The notes: generated by a model from the letters alone, not told the origin. 64,000 bases of DNA from JAGPUQ01 sp050250395 (GCA_050250395.1 JBFWOQ010000008.1:1-64000), one strand, 5' to 3'; shown: positions 15,446 to 24,255, counted from the first letter of the stretch. A program made the numbers and translations.

Positions 15446-15527
15446 GGTGGCGCTGCATCCCCGCTGGGCAAGTCGCGCGACCCAATCCAGTGCCGCTTAC
15501 CCCGAGCCTGTCGAAGAGTGGCTATCC

Positions 15528-16442
15528 CTAATCAAGAAATTCCTGCGCCGCCAGCAGCTCGTCCCGGGTCAGGACAAAGATGCCGTCGCCGCCGCGCTCC
15601 AGCTCGACCCAGGTGAACGGGATCTCCGGATAGCGTTCCTCCAGCGCCAGCGCGGAGTTGCCGACTTCGACGAACAGCAGACCATCGTCCTGCAACCAGT
15701 CGGGCGCCTCCCGCAACAACCGGCGCACCAGGTCCAGCCCGTCGGGACCGGCGGCGAGGGCCAGCGCGGGCTCGCTGTGGTATTCGTCCGGCATCGCGGC
15801 ATAGTCGTCGACATCCACATAGGGCGGATTGCAGACGATCAGGTCGTAGGTTTCTTCCAGACCGTCGCACAGATCGGTCTCGACCGTGCGCACCCGGCGT
15901 TCGAGTTCGTGCTGCGCAATATTGGCTTCGGCGACGTCCAGGGCATCGACGGAGATGTCGGCCAGATCCACCTCGGCGTCGGGAAAGGCCAGCGCACAGG
16001 CGATGCCGATGCAACCGGAACCCGTACAGAGGTCGAGAATGCGCTCCGGCGCACGCGCCAGCCAGGGACTGAAACCCTGCTCGATCAACTCCGCGAAGGG
16101 CGAACGCGGCACCAGCACCCGCTCGTCGACCTGAAACTTGAGCCCGGCAAACCAGGCTTCGCCGGTGATATAGGGCGCCGGCAGGCGCTCCTCGACACGG
16201 CGTTCCAGAAACGCGAGCACGCGGCGCTTCTCGCTGTCCAGAAGACGCGCGTCCAGCACATTTGGGCCCGACTGCAGGGGCAGATGCAGGGCGGCACACA
16301 CCAGCACCACGGCTTCGTCCCAGGCGTTGTCGGTGCCGTGGCCGAACCAGAGTCCGGCCTCGGTGAAACGACTGGTGCCCCAGCGCACGAAATCGCGCAC
16401 AGTGAAGAGTTGTTCGAGGCAGGCTCTGTGCATGCTGGCCAT
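15528..16442 (-). CDS. prmB: ribosomal protein L3 glutamine methyltransferase PrmB
   Basis: 304 residues. It methylates a glutamine of ribosomal protein L3 with S-adenosylmethionine. SAM-binding motif I is ILDLCTGSGCIGIACA and the catalytic N-P-P-Y is in DLIVCNPPYVDVDDY, which holds the target glutamine side chain. The region after it (MPDEYHSEPALALAAGPDGL) separates PrmB from the release-factor enzyme PrmC. Its position next to aroC supports prmB. The first ~90 residues form the helical substrate-recognition domain. Confidence 0.93.
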   Translation of the reverse strand: MASMHRACLEQLFTVRDFVRWGTSRFTEAGLWFGHGTDNAWDEAVVLVCAALHLPLQSGPNVLDARLLDSEKRRVLAFLERRVEERLPAPYITGEAWFAGLKFQVDERVLVPRSPFAELIEQGFSPWLARAPERILDLCTGSGCIGIACALAFPDAEVDLADISVDALDVAEANIAQHELERRVRTVETDLCDGLEETYDLIVCNPPYVDVDDYAAMPDEYHSEPALALAAGPDGLDLVRRLLREAPDWLQDDGLLFVEVGNSALALEERYPEIPFTWVELERGGDGIFVLTRDELLAAQEFLD

Positions 16443-16491
16443 CCGCGGGTCTCCGAGCGCCGGCCGTTCGCCGGTACCCGGAGACCGCGTC

Positions 16492-17670
16492 TCAACTGTC
16501 CAGGCGCTCGATGATGGTGGCGTTGGCGGTACCGCCGCCCTCGCAGATCGCGAGCAGACCGTAGCGCCCCTTGCGGCGCTCCAGCTCGTTGAGCAGCGTG
16601 GTCATCAGCTTGGCGCCGGTGCAGCCCAGGGGGTGGCCGTTGGCCTGCGCCCCACCGTTGACATTGAGCTTGGCGAGATCGGCGCCGACCGCCTTGGCCC
16701 AGGCCAGGGGCACCGACCCGAAGGCTTCGTTGACTTCATAGAGGTCGATATCGTCGATGCTGAGACCGGCACGCTCCAGCGCCTTTTGGGTGGCGGGAAT
16801 CGGCCCTTCCAGCATGATCACCGGGTCCGAACCGATCACCGCGAGGGCACAAATGCGGGCGCGCGGCTTGAGGCCGTATTTTTCCACGGCCGCTGCGTTG
16901 GCCACCATCACGGCCGCCGCGCCATCGCTGATCTGGCTCGCCGTGCCCGCCGTGATCACGCCGCCCGGCGCCAGTGGCTCCAGGGTTTTCATCGCGTCGC
17001 GATTCGCGTTGGGACGAATACCCTCGTCGGCGTCGTGAATCACCATGCGGCCGTCTTCCAGGGTGAGTTCCAGCGGCAGGATTTCCTGACGGAACTTGCC
17101 ATTCGCGGTCGCTTCGGTGGCCTTCATGTGGCTGGCATAGCCGAAATCGTCGAGTTCCTCGCGGGTGACGCCGTATTTCTTGGCGAGCAGTTCGGCGCCC
17201 ATGAACTGGCTGAATTCGATGCCGGGATAGCGCTCTTCGAGGCGCGCGCCCTTGGGTTTGCCCCGGCCTTTTTCGGCGGCGTCGTCAACCGCGGAAAACA
17301 TCGGCACCTGCGACATGGATTCGACGCCGCCGGCGATCACCACGTCCTGGGTGCCGGACATCACCGCCTGGGCGGCGAAGTGAATCGCCTGTTGGGCCGA
17401 ACCGCACTGACGGTCCACCGTGGTGCCGGGCACCGCCTCGCCGAGGCGCGACGACAGGGCGACGTTGCGCGCGACGTTGCCGGTCTGCGCGCCGTACTGG
17501 GATACACAGCCGAAAATCAGGTCATCGACCTTGAGCGGATCGATACCGACCTGGTCGAGCAGACCGTCCACCAGCATGGCGCCGAGGTCAACCGGGTGGA
17601 TTTTGCTCAGGCGGCCGCGGTTACGACCGGTAGCGGTGCGCAGGGCACCGACGATATAGGCTTCCGCCAT
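16492..17670 (-). CDS. thiolase (acetyl-CoA acyltransferase type)
   Basis: 392 residues from an ATG with AGGAG upstream. The acyl-accepting Cys89 lies in TTVDRQCGSAQQA, the NEAF motif is present, the base His lies in GGAQANGHPLGCTG and the second Cys in AICEGGGTAN. The length matches type I and II thiolases. The sequence resembles the acyltransferases found in steroid and fatty-acid degradation more than the biosynthetic PhaA, but degradative and synthetic types cannot be split safely by eye. It is a single-gene unit next to prmB. Confidence 0.88.
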   Translation of the reverse strand: MAEAYIVGALRTATGRNRGRLSKIHPVDLGAMLVDGLLDQVGIDPLKVDDLIFGCVSQYGAQTGNVARNVALSSRLGEAVPGTTVDRQCGSAQQAIHFAAQAVMSGTQDVVIAGGVESMSQVPMFSAVDDAAEKGRGKPKGARLEERYPGIEFSQFMGAELLAKKYGVTREELDDFGYASHMKATEATANGKFRQEILPLELTLEDGRMVIHDADEGIRPNANRDAMKTLEPLAPGGVITAGTASQISDGAAAVMVANAAAVEKYGLKPRARICALAVIGSDPVIMLEGPIPATQKALERAGLSIDDIDLYEVNEAFGSVPLAWAKAVGADLAKLNVNGGAQANGHPLGCTGAKLMTTLLNELERRKGRYGLLAICEGGGTANATIIERLDS

Positions 17671-17777
17671 GGCTAGACTCCTGCTGAGGGGCGAGTGGGT
17701 GAAGGGCGACCATTTAAACGCAGGACCTGCGCCGGTTCAATTTATACTGCTGGGCCCGTGCCCGCCCTGCCCCGTCC

Positions 17778-17969
17778 ATGAACCCGACCGACTGCGCCAC
17801 CACCGACTGCCCCTACTGCGGTGAAGCCATCGAACTGGTGGTGGATTGCTCCATCGAAGAACAGTCCTACATCGAAGACTGCCCGGTCTGCTGCCGTCCG
17901 ATGTCGGTGTGGGTGCAGGTCGGGGACGACGGCAGCATCGATCTGCAACTGCGCGACGAAAACAACTGA
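17778..17969 (+). CDS. CPXCG motif-containing cysteine-rich protein
   Basis: 63 residues. It has CPYCGEAIELVVDCS near residue 11 and EDCPVCCRPM near 34, the paired C-P-x-C motifs that name this small family. The cysteines should bind one zinc or iron. The acidic, soluble tail is typical. Function is unknown across the family. A TATACT box about 30 bp upstream may be its promoter. Confidence 0.85.
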   Translation: MNPTDCATTDCPYCGEAIELVVDCSIEEQSYIEDCPVCCRPMSVWVQVGDDGSIDLQLRDENN

Positions 17970-17982
17970 AGTCGAGCACCTC

Positions 17983-18114
17983 GTTGAAAAACGTCGCGAG
18001 GCGGCCAGATGCGAGGCGCGCTGCGACCGGGACATATCCGATAGATGGGCGAGGGAGCGAGCACCACGCAACGAAGCAGATGGCTGCCGCAGCGGCTTGT
18101 CGACAAGCTGCTAG
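17983..18114. repeat. dispersed ~120-bp intergenic repeat, copy 1
   Basis: Begins with GTTGAAAAACGTCGCGAG and ends with a motif related to TTTTTCAACAAGCTGCTAG, so the ends are roughly inverted. It shares long blocks (CGAGCACCACGCAACGAAGC, AGATGGCTGCCGCAGC) with 49650-49726 and 61555-61673. The PepSY gene's stop codon lies in its last bases. Confidence 0.75.
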
Positions 18115-18863
18115 CGCTGTTCGCGTCTCCAGGCCTTCAACCCGGTCAATGCAAGCAGCACCATCAGCACCGCCGCGCCATCCATCCAGTACACCCCCCA
18201 GCGCCCCAGAATGCGGCCACTGTGAATATCCTGGACCAGCCGCTCGAGGGTGATCGCGTCGCCGGCAGCCTGGGGCGCGAGCCGCTCCACCAGCGCCGGA
18301 GTCAGCGGCGCAGCCACCGACCAGGCGGGCTCGGCGCCGCTCAGCGCCGTAAAGGCTGGCGCCTCGGGCTCCACCAGAAACGCCTTGCCGCGGCCCCGCA
18401 GCAGCAATTGACCGTCCCGCGCGCCCAGGGCCTCTACCGGCACCGGCAAGCGGTAGGTCGCATCGATCCGGTCCAGCAGCTCGCCCGCGGCAGAGAACAG
18501 CAGCAGCTCGCCCTGACAGGCGACGGCCATTTCCGCGCCGATTTCCGCGGCGCCCACCAGCTCGCCACGGCAGCTCGCGAGCGCCGCCGTATCGAGGAAC
18601 AGTTTGCCGCCCACCTGACTCAGCCAGTGCTCGCCAACGGCAAAGCCGTCGATGGCATCGGGCAGTTCGATGCCATACCAGCCGAGCACCAGCGGCGAGC
18701 GCACCACCAGTCGATCCAGCTCCAGCAGCCCGGGATGATTGAGGGCAAACCCGCTGAACGCGAGCAGGATCACAAACAGCGCCGCCGCCACGCCCATGCG
18801 CCGGTGCCAGCGCTTGAGCGTGCCGTTCTGACTTTTTTCATCGCCCTGCCCGGGAAGATTCAT
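18111..18863 (-). CDS. PepSY-associated membrane protein
   Basis: 250 residues with two membrane helices, near 24-42 (MGVAAALFVILLAFSGFAL) and at the C-terminus (WMDGAAVLMVLLALTGLKAW). This is the layout of PepSY-TM proteins, some of which act as ferric-siderophore or flavin-linked reductases. It starts inside the FMN-binding gene (ATGA overlap), so the two are co-translated. With the porin it forms a three-gene operon under a Fur-like box. A redox role with the periplasmic flavoprotein is inferred. The stop codon TAG is contributed by the inserted repeat at 17983-18114. Confidence 0.75.
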   Translation of the reverse strand: MNLPGQGDEKSQNGTLKRWHRRMGVAAALFVILLAFSGFALNHPGLLELDRLVVRSPLVLGWYGIELPDAIDGFAVGEHWLSQVGGKLFLDTAALASCRGELVGAAEIGAEMAVACQGELLLFSAAGELLDRIDATYRLPVPVEALGARDGQLLLRGRGKAFLVEPEAPAFTALSGAEPAWSVAAPLTPALVERLAPQAAGDAITLERLVQDIHSGRILGRWGVYWMDGAAVLMVLLALTGLKAWRREQR

Positions 18864-19456
18864 TCCGCGTTACCCGCATGTGAAACCGACCCCGATGCCT
18901 CGGGAGCAACCTGCCCGTGAAAATAGAGCGCGAGCCGCGCCACCCGCTCCATCGCGCGCACCGAGAGGGTGGCCCCGGTGATGCCGTCGATGGCGCGATC
19001 AAGCCTGCGCCCGGCGTCCGGCCGCAGCCCGACGCCGCGGAACTGACCGGTAAAGAACGGCAGGCGCACCTCGTCGCCGCGACTCTCGCGAAACTCCAGC
19101 ACGCAGATGTCCGCAACGGCGCCCCGCTCCACCACCACCCCGATGGTGATGGGGTGCGTCTTGCCGATCTCGTCGAGAATCCAGGCCGTGCGCCCGCCGG
19201 CGCGCCAGTAGCGCACGCGCAGTTGCGTGGGCGGGTGGTCGAGGATTGCCGCGGCCCGGCGCTTGACGTCATCCGACAGCCACAGGGTGGCGGGCTGCGG
19301 CGCGACGGAGCCAAACGCCTGGGCCAGGAATTCCTCCGCGGTCAGGTAGACCCCGCGCGCCCCACCCGCCAGGGGCCACGCCAGCAGCAGGACCGCAACG
19401 ACCAGCGCCCAGGGTCCTGCTGCCGGTTTGCCGGTCGGAGAGCGACGCGACGACAA
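18860..19456 (-). CDS. periplasmic FMN-binding protein
   Basis: About 198 residues from a TTG at 19456, a few bases after the porin stop; no ATG is available. A hydrophobic signal segment (WALVVAVLLLAWPLAGGARG) is followed by the mature domain. The flavinylation motif is DGITGATLS near the C-terminus, where FMN is attached to the threonine of S/T-G-A-T in RnfG/NqrC-like domains. A strand WILDEIGKTHPITIGVVV precedes it. It lies between a porin and a PepSY membrane protein and would pass electrons in the periplasm. An ApbE flavin transferase must be encoded elsewhere. Confidence 0.75.
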   Translation of the reverse strand: MSSRRSPTGKPAAGPWALVVAVLLLAWPLAGGARGVYLTAEEFLAQAFGSVAPQPATLWLSDDVKRRAAAILDHPPTQLRVRYWRAGGRTAWILDEIGKTHPITIGVVVERGAVADICVLEFRESRGDEVRLPFFTGQFRGVGLRPDAGRRLDRAIDGITGATLSVRAMERVARLALYFHGQVAPEASGSVSHAGNAE

Positions 19457-19460
19457 GGGA

Positions 19461-20684
19461 TCAGAAGTTCCAGCCGAGGCCCAGGTTGAAGCTGTCGCCG
19501 GTACCGTTTTGCTGATCGGCCCAGTCCGCCTTGAGTACCACGTTCTCCACCAGCCAGTAGTTGAATCCAATGTCGAATTGTTCCACTTCGCTGTCGGCGC
19601 TGTCACCTGCCTGGGTATCCCATTCGCTGAAGCGCGCGAAAACCCCGAGCTTGGGCGTCAAGCGCCAGGAGGGCTCCACATACCAGCCCTTCTGCTCGTC
19701 GCGGCCGGCGGCTTGCGCCTCATCGCCGTCGATGTCCCACTGGGCATAGAGGGCGCGTAGCCCGAACGGCCCGGCCTGGTAGGCGGCGTGAGTCTCGTAG
19801 AGCAGCCCGCTGGCGGTGTCGGCGCCGGCGACCTGGCCCTGCAGCAGGTCCTCCTGATAGTCGATCGCGGCGGCCAGTTCCAGCCCGGCGATGCCGGTGT
19901 ACTTGAGACGACCGGTGTAGGCGAATTCCTCGGCGGTGGCCTCCGCAGACTTCTGCCGTCCTTTGCGGATGTCGAAGACGTCGGCTTCCAGGCCGCTGTG
20001 CGCGGCCACATCGTAGCGCAGGCCCGGCGCGATCTCGCCGCCCAGCATCACCCCGGACTCCCACCAGGTCGAAGGAATGATACGGCTCTCCACGCTGTTG
20101 CGTTCCACCCCGTAGAAGGTAGTGGGCTCGTGGGTCTCGTTGAGGATGCCGATGGGCACCAGAAACAGGCCGAACGTGGCGCTGTGATGGTCGGCGTAAT
20201 CCCACTCCACATAGGCCTGTTCGAGCTCCACCTCGCCGGGCTTGCCCTCGCCCGACAGCGAGTGCTCGAGTTCTACCTCGGAAAAAAACCGTACCTTGTC
20301 GTTGAAATCGTGGCCCAGGTACATCACGAAGCGGTGCGCGTCGATCTCGTCGGTCTTGCCGTTTTCCTTGTTGTTGTAGTGGATTTCGCCATAGCCGCCG
20401 ATCTGGGTGCGCTCGGCCCAGTCGGCGACTTTCGCATAGCTCTCGCTCCGTTCGGTTGCGGTTTCGACGGCGCTGGCGGTGGCTTCCACCGCTGTTGCGG
20501 TTTCGGCGACCTTGGTGTCGGTCTGGCGCAACTGAGCCTTCAGCGCTTCGATCTCCGCCTGCTGTTGCTGGAGCAGGCGCAGCACTTCCGCCATGGTCGG
20601 CTCGGTAGTGGCCGCCGGTGCGGCCACCAGTCCCGGGGCCGCAAGTGCCGCCGCCACCGCGGCGGCCAGTAGGGATTTCTTCAT
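19461..20684 (-). CDS. outer-membrane porin with coiled-coil N-terminus
   Basis: 407 residues from the ATG at 20684, with GAGGA upstream. A signal peptide (MKKSLLAAAVAAALAAPGLV) is followed by a coiled coil (LRLLQQQQAEIEALKAQLRQ and on to about residue 90), which probably spans toward peptidoglycan. A beta-barrel with many alternating strands ends in the aromatic C-terminal signature NLGLGWNF. The strand pattern and FGLFLVPIGILNETHEPTTFYG resemble the phosphate-selective porin O/P group, but the solute is not determined. It is the first gene of the porin-FMN-PepSY operon. Confidence 0.85.
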   Translation of the reverse strand: MKKSLLAAAVAAALAAPGLVAAPAATTEPTMAEVLRLLQQQQAEIEALKAQLRQTDTKVAETATAVEATASAVETATERSESYAKVADWAERTQIGGYGEIHYNNKENGKTDEIDAHRFVMYLGHDFNDKVRFFSEVELEHSLSGEGKPGEVELEQAYVEWDYADHHSATFGLFLVPIGILNETHEPTTFYGVERNSVESRIIPSTWWESGVMLGGEIAPGLRYDVAAHSGLEADVFDIRKGRQKSAEATAEEFAYTGRLKYTGIAGLELAAAIDYQEDLLQGQVAGADTASGLLYETHAAYQAGPFGLRALYAQWDIDGDEAQAAGRDEQKGWYVEPSWRLTPKLGVFARFSEWDTQAGDSADSEVEQFDIGFNYWLVENVVLKADWADQQNGTGDSFNLGLGWNF

Positions 20685-20773
20685 GTCGATCTTCCTCAAG
20701 GTTGTGTTGGTGTGATTGCAAAAAGCCTGGCGAACCGCCGGGGTCGGCAACCCCGGGACGGTGCTGGCGGGGG

Positions 20774-20842
20774 AGTCTAAGCATCACTAAATGTTAATGC
20801 AAACAATTATCATTTGATGCAGATCAAGAGCGCCTCTACAAT
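20774..20842. promoter_or_regulatory. divergent promoters with a Fur-like box
   Basis: Plus strand: TTGATG (20814-20819), 17 bp, TACAAT (20837-20842), directed to the multicopper oxidase. Minus strand: TTGCAT (20797-20802), 17 bp, TAGACT (20774-20779), directed to the porin operon. Between and over both -35 boxes, 20799-20817 matches the 19-bp Fur consensus at 12 positions on the minus strand, including an intact AATGATAAT core. A single repressor site could control both sides by iron; this is inferred. Confidence 0.6.
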
Positions 20843-20882
20843 CGCCGCCCATACTGTTCACCGACTCCAGAGGATCGACCTG

Positions 20883-21869
20883 ATGAAGAAGATGTTCCGC
20901 GTCGCGCTGTTCCTGCTGATCGCCACCCTGCCACCCACCGCGGGTGCGGGTCAGGTGCGGGAGTACTGGGTCGCCGCCGAGCCGGTCACCTGGGACTACG
21001 CGCCGGCGGGAAACCTGCTGCATCCGGGCGCCGACATGGGGCCCTGGGGCGAGCGTCTCAGCTATCCCAAGTACCGGTATGTGGGCTACACCGATGGCAC
21101 CTACCGGATCCCGGTCGAGCAGCCCGCCTGGCGGGGCATCCTCGGGCCCGAGCTGCGCGCCGAGGTAGGCGACACCCTGAAGGTGCACTTTCGCAACGAT
21201 GCCGACCGCCCGTTTTCCATGCACCCCCACGGCCTGAGCTACGACGAGGACAACGACGGCGCCGACCACCGCGGCGCCGGCGCAAGCATCGCCCCGGGGG
21301 AGAGCTACACCTACACCTGGGAGGTAGACCGGGAAGCCGGCCCCGGCCCCGCCGATCCATCCTCGATCGTCTGGCTGTATCACTCCCACGTGGATCACGT
21401 CGACGACATCTACCAGGGCCTGATCGGCACCCTCGTGGTGACCCGCCGGGGCTTCGCCAGATCGCGACAGGATCCCCGTCCCCGGGATGTCGATCGCGAT
21501 TTCACCACCCTGTTCATGGTGTTCGACGAGGAGGACGGCGCCGAAGGCGGCCTCAAGCACGCCATGAACGGCTACATCTTCGGCAACCTGCAGGGTCTCG
21601 AAGCGGTGCAGGGCGAGCGCGTGCGCTGGCATCTGGTGGCGCTGGGCTCGGAGGTGGACCTGCACACCGCCCACTGGCATGGCGAAACCGTGCTGGAGCA
21701 CGGCCGCCGCACCGACGTCGTCGAGCTGCTCCCCGCCTCCATGGTCTCGGTCGACATGGTCGCCGACAATCCGGGCACCTGGCTGTACCACTGCCACGTC
21801 GGCGACCACATGACCGCGGGCATGATGACCCACTGGACGGTGCAACCCCGACCCACGGGCCGCCGCTGA
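20883..21869 (+). CDS. two-domain multicopper oxidase
   Basis: 328 residues with a signal peptide. Copper ligands are complete for one type 1 site and the trinuclear cluster: His114-x-His116, His167-x-His169, His261-x2-His264-x-His266, and His303-Cys304-His305-x3-His309-x4-Met314. The second motif has Ser in place of Cys, so domain 1 lacks a type 1 copper. This is the arrangement of two-domain laccases that assemble as trimers. It is short compared with three-domain CueO-type enzymes. Divergence from a flavin/PepSY operon over a Fur-like box makes a ferroxidase role plausible; copper oxidation is the alternative. Confidence 0.85.
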   Translation: MKKMFRVALFLLIATLPPTAGAGQVREYWVAAEPVTWDYAPAGNLLHPGADMGPWGERLSYPKYRYVGYTDGTYRIPVEQPAWRGILGPELRAEVGDTLKVHFRNDADRPFSMHPHGLSYDEDNDGADHRGAGASIAPGESYTYTWEVDREAGPGPADPSSIVWLYHSHVDHVDDIYQGLIGTLVVTRRGFARSRQDPRPRDVDRDFTTLFMVFDEEDGAEGGLKHAMNGYIFGNLQGLEAVQGERVRWHLVALGSEVDLHTAHWHGETVLEHGRRTDVVELLPASMVSVDMVADNPGTWLYHCHVGDHMTAGMMTHWTVQPRPTGRR

Positions 21870-21883
21870 CGCCGCCAAGGGTT

Positions 21884-22055
21884 GATCGCGGCGGGGGCGC
21901 CGCTCCTACAACCGCGGGAACCACGGGGTCGATCGCGGCGAGGGCGCCGCTCCTACAACCGCCGGGAACCACACCCGTTGTAGGAGGCCCGCCCCCGGGC
22001 CGATGGGTGGAATGTGGCACCGGGGTCGATCGCGGCGAGGGCGCCGCTCCCACAA
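21884..22055. repeat. REP-like cluster 1
   Basis: Three copies of GATCGCGGCGAGGGCGCCGC plus CTCCTACAA (starting 21884, 21931, 22027) and one inverted relative (GTTGTAGGAGGCCCGCCCCC, from 21977). The same motif recurs at 29298-29528 and 30841-30943. Motifs of this kind are common between genes in gammaproteobacteria and form GC-rich hairpins. Confidence 0.75.
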
Positions 22056-22069
22056 GCCTGGCCGACAAA

Positions 22070-22098
22070 TTGCCCGCCCGCCCGCGCTTCGCTATAGT
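22070..22098 (+). promoter_or_regulatory. candidate promoter of the acyl-CoA carboxylase operon
   Basis: TTGCCC (22070-22075) and TATAGT (22093-22098) are spaced by 17 bp, 27 bp before the first gene. No TetR- or MerR-type regulator gene is adjacent. Confidence 0.5.
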
Positions 22099-22125
22099 CC
22101 CGCGCCTGATCCGCGCGGGACCACC

Positions 22126-23295
22126 ATGAACACTGCCTTTAAAAGCCTCAACTTCGATCTGGGCACCGATGTCGATCAACTGCGCGATGCGGTCCATCGC
22201 TTCGCGCGCAACGAGATCGCCCCGCGCGCCGAGGCCATCGACCAGGCCAACGACTTTCCCGCCGATCTGTGGCGCAAATTCGGCGCCATGGGTCTGCTCG
22301 GGATCACGGTCGAGGAAGAATATGGCGGCACCGACATGGGCTATCTGGCTCATGTGGTGGCGCTGGAAGAAATCTCCCGCGCCTCGGCGGCGGTGGGCCT
22401 CTCCTACGCCGCCCACTCCAATCTCTGCGTCAACCAGATCCGCAAGAACGGCAGCGCGGAGCAGAAGGCGAAGCACCTGCCCAGGCTGTGCTCCGGCGAA
22501 CACATCGGCGCGCTGGCGATGAGCGAGCCCGGCGCCGGCTCCGACGTGGTGGGCATGAAACTGCGCGCCGACAAGAAGGGCGACCGCTATATCCTCAACG
22601 GCAACAAGATGTGGATCACCAACGGCCCCGACGCCAACGTCTATGTGATCTACGCCAAGACGCGTCCCGATGCCGGGCCCAAGGGCATCACCGCCTTTAT
22701 CGTCGAGCGCGATTACCCGGGGTTCAGCCGTGCGCAGAAACTCGACAAGCTGGGCATGCGCGGCTCCAACACCGGCGAACTGGTGTTCGCGGATTGCGAA
22801 GTGCCGGCGGAAAACATCCTCGGCAAGGAAAACGAAGGCGTGCGGGTACTGATGTCGGGCCTCGACTACGAGCGCACCGTGCTGTCCGGCGGCCCGGTGG
22901 GCATCATGCAGGCCTGCCTGGACATCGTCCTGCCCTACCTCCACGACCGCAAACAGTTCGGCCAGGCGATCGGTGAATTCCAGCTCATGCAGGGCAAGGT
23001 CGCCGACATGTACGTGGATATCAACACCTCGCGCGCCTACCTGTACGCGGTCGCCAAGGCCTGTGATCGCGGCGAGGATTCGCGCAAGGACGCCGCCGCG
23101 GTGATTCTCTACACCGCCGAGCGCGCCACCCAGATGGCACTGCAGGCGATCCAGTGCCTGGGCGGCAACGGCTACATCAACGAATATCCCACCGGGCGTC
23201 TGTTGCGCGACGCCAAGCTGTACGAGATCGGCGCCGGCACCTCGGAAATTCGCCGTATGCTGGTGGGGCGGGAGCTGTTCGCCGAGACACGCTGA
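22126..23295 (+). CDS. isovaleryl-CoA dehydrogenase-type acyl-CoA dehydrogenase
   Basis: 389 residues. FAD-binding signatures are AMSEPGAGSDVVGM (about 131-144) and WITNGPDA. The catalytic Glu249 lies in LDYERTVLSGG, the position that sets isovaleryl-CoA dehydrogenases apart from most acyl-CoA dehydrogenases, and the end has GAGTSEIRRMLVGREL. It is the first gene of a four-gene run with an SDR and both subunits of a biotin carboxylase, the set used in leucine (liu) or acyclic terpenoid (atu) breakdown. Dehydrogenation of isovaleryl-CoA is the likeliest reaction; citronellyl-CoA is the alternative. Confidence 0.85.
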   Translation: MNTAFKSLNFDLGTDVDQLRDAVHRFARNEIAPRAEAIDQANDFPADLWRKFGAMGLLGITVEEEYGGTDMGYLAHVVALEEISRASAAVGLSYAAHSNLCVNQIRKNGSAEQKAKHLPRLCSGEHIGALAMSEPGAGSDVVGMKLRADKKGDRYILNGNKMWITNGPDANVYVIYAKTRPDAGPKGITAFIVERDYPGFSRAQKLDKLGMRGSNTGELVFADCEVPAENILGKENEGVRVLMSGLDYERTVLSGGPVGIMQACLDIVLPYLHDRKQFGQAIGEFQLMQGKVADMYVDINTSRAYLYAVAKACDRGEDSRKDAAAVILYTAERATQMALQAIQCLGGNGYINEYPTGRLLRDAKLYEIGAGTSEIRRMLVGRELFAETR

Positions 23296-23358
23296 CCGCG
23301 GGAACGCAGGTCAACACAACAGACGCACGCACGAGTGTGCCCAAGGGGGGAGTTGCCC

Positions 23359-24249
23359 ATGTCCTACAACTCGGTGTTCAAACCGGGAATCTTCGCCGGC
23401 AAGACGATGCTGGTGACCGGCGCCGGCAGCGGCTTCGGTCGCTGCATCGCCCATGAACTGGCGGCGCTCGGCGCCAACATCCTGATGATGGGCCGCACCG
23501 AAGCAAAACTGGCGACCGTCAAGGCCGAAATCGAGAGCGACAACCCGGGGGCGGTGTGCGACTACGGCTGCGCCGACATCCGCGACGACGCCGCCGTCAA
23601 CACCCTGATCGAACGCTTCGTCGCCGACCACGGCCCCATTCACGGCCTGGTCAACAATGCCGGCGGCCAGTTTCCCTCCGACCTGGAAAACATCTCGGCC
23701 AACGGTTTTCTGGCCGTGGTGCGCACCAACCTGCTGGGCGGCTTTCTGGTGTCGAAAGCGGTGTTCCTGCGCTCGATGAAGGAACACGGCGGCGCCATCG
23801 TCAACATCACCGCCGACTACTTCGGCGGTATGCCGCGCATGGCGCACTCGGGCGCCGCCCGCGCCGGCATGGAGAACCTCACCATGACCATGGCGGTGGA
23901 ATGGGCCTACGCCGGGGTGCGCGTGAACGCGGTGGCGCCGGGCTATCTCGCCTCCTCCGGACTCGATACCTATGAAGATCCGGAGATGCTCGAATGCATC
24001 CCCCACTTCCCCGAGTCGGTGCCGCTGAATCGGGTCGGCACCGAGTCCGAAGTCAGCTCGGCGGTATGTTTTCTGCTGACCGCAGGCGCCAGCTACGTCA
24101 ATGGCACCACGCTGCGGGTCGACGGCGGCAGTTCGCTGTGCCTGAGCTCGCCGCTCGGCCGCAAGATCCAGCGCGCGCAGCGCAACAATGCCGCCTACGA
24201 TGGCTTTCACCGCGCCACCTTCCCCAAGATCCTGCAACGCGACGCCTGA
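23359..24249 (+). CDS. SDR family protein, trans-2-enoyl-CoA reductase-like, atypical active site
   Basis: 296 residues from the ATG at 23359, behind GGGGGAG. The Rossmann motif is TGAGSGFG, with LVNNAGGQF and VAPGYLASS further on. At the active-site helix the usual Y-x-x-x-K is replaced by AHSGAARAGMENL, which is also seen in peroxisomal trans-2-enoyl-CoA reductases. The enzyme is thus probably an acyl-CoA reductase-like member and not a classical alcohol dehydrogenase. It sits between an acyl-CoA dehydrogenase and the carboxylase beta subunit (6-bp gap). Its role in the pathway is not clear; AtuG-like function is one option. Confidence 0.75.
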   Translation: MSYNSVFKPGIFAGKTMLVTGAGSGFGRCIAHELAALGANILMMGRTEAKLATVKAEIESDNPGAVCDYGCADIRDDAAVNTLIERFVADHGPIHGLVNNAGGQFPSDLENISANGFLAVVRTNLLGGFLVSKAVFLRSMKEHGGAIVNITADYFGGMPRMAHSGAARAGMENLTMTMAVEWAYAGVRVNAVAPGYLASSGLDTYEDPEMLECIPHFPESVPLNRVGTESEVSSAVCFLLTAGASYVNGTTLRVDGGSSLCLSSPLGRKIQRAQRNNAAYDGFHRATFPKILQRDA

Positions 24250-24255
24250 GACTCC

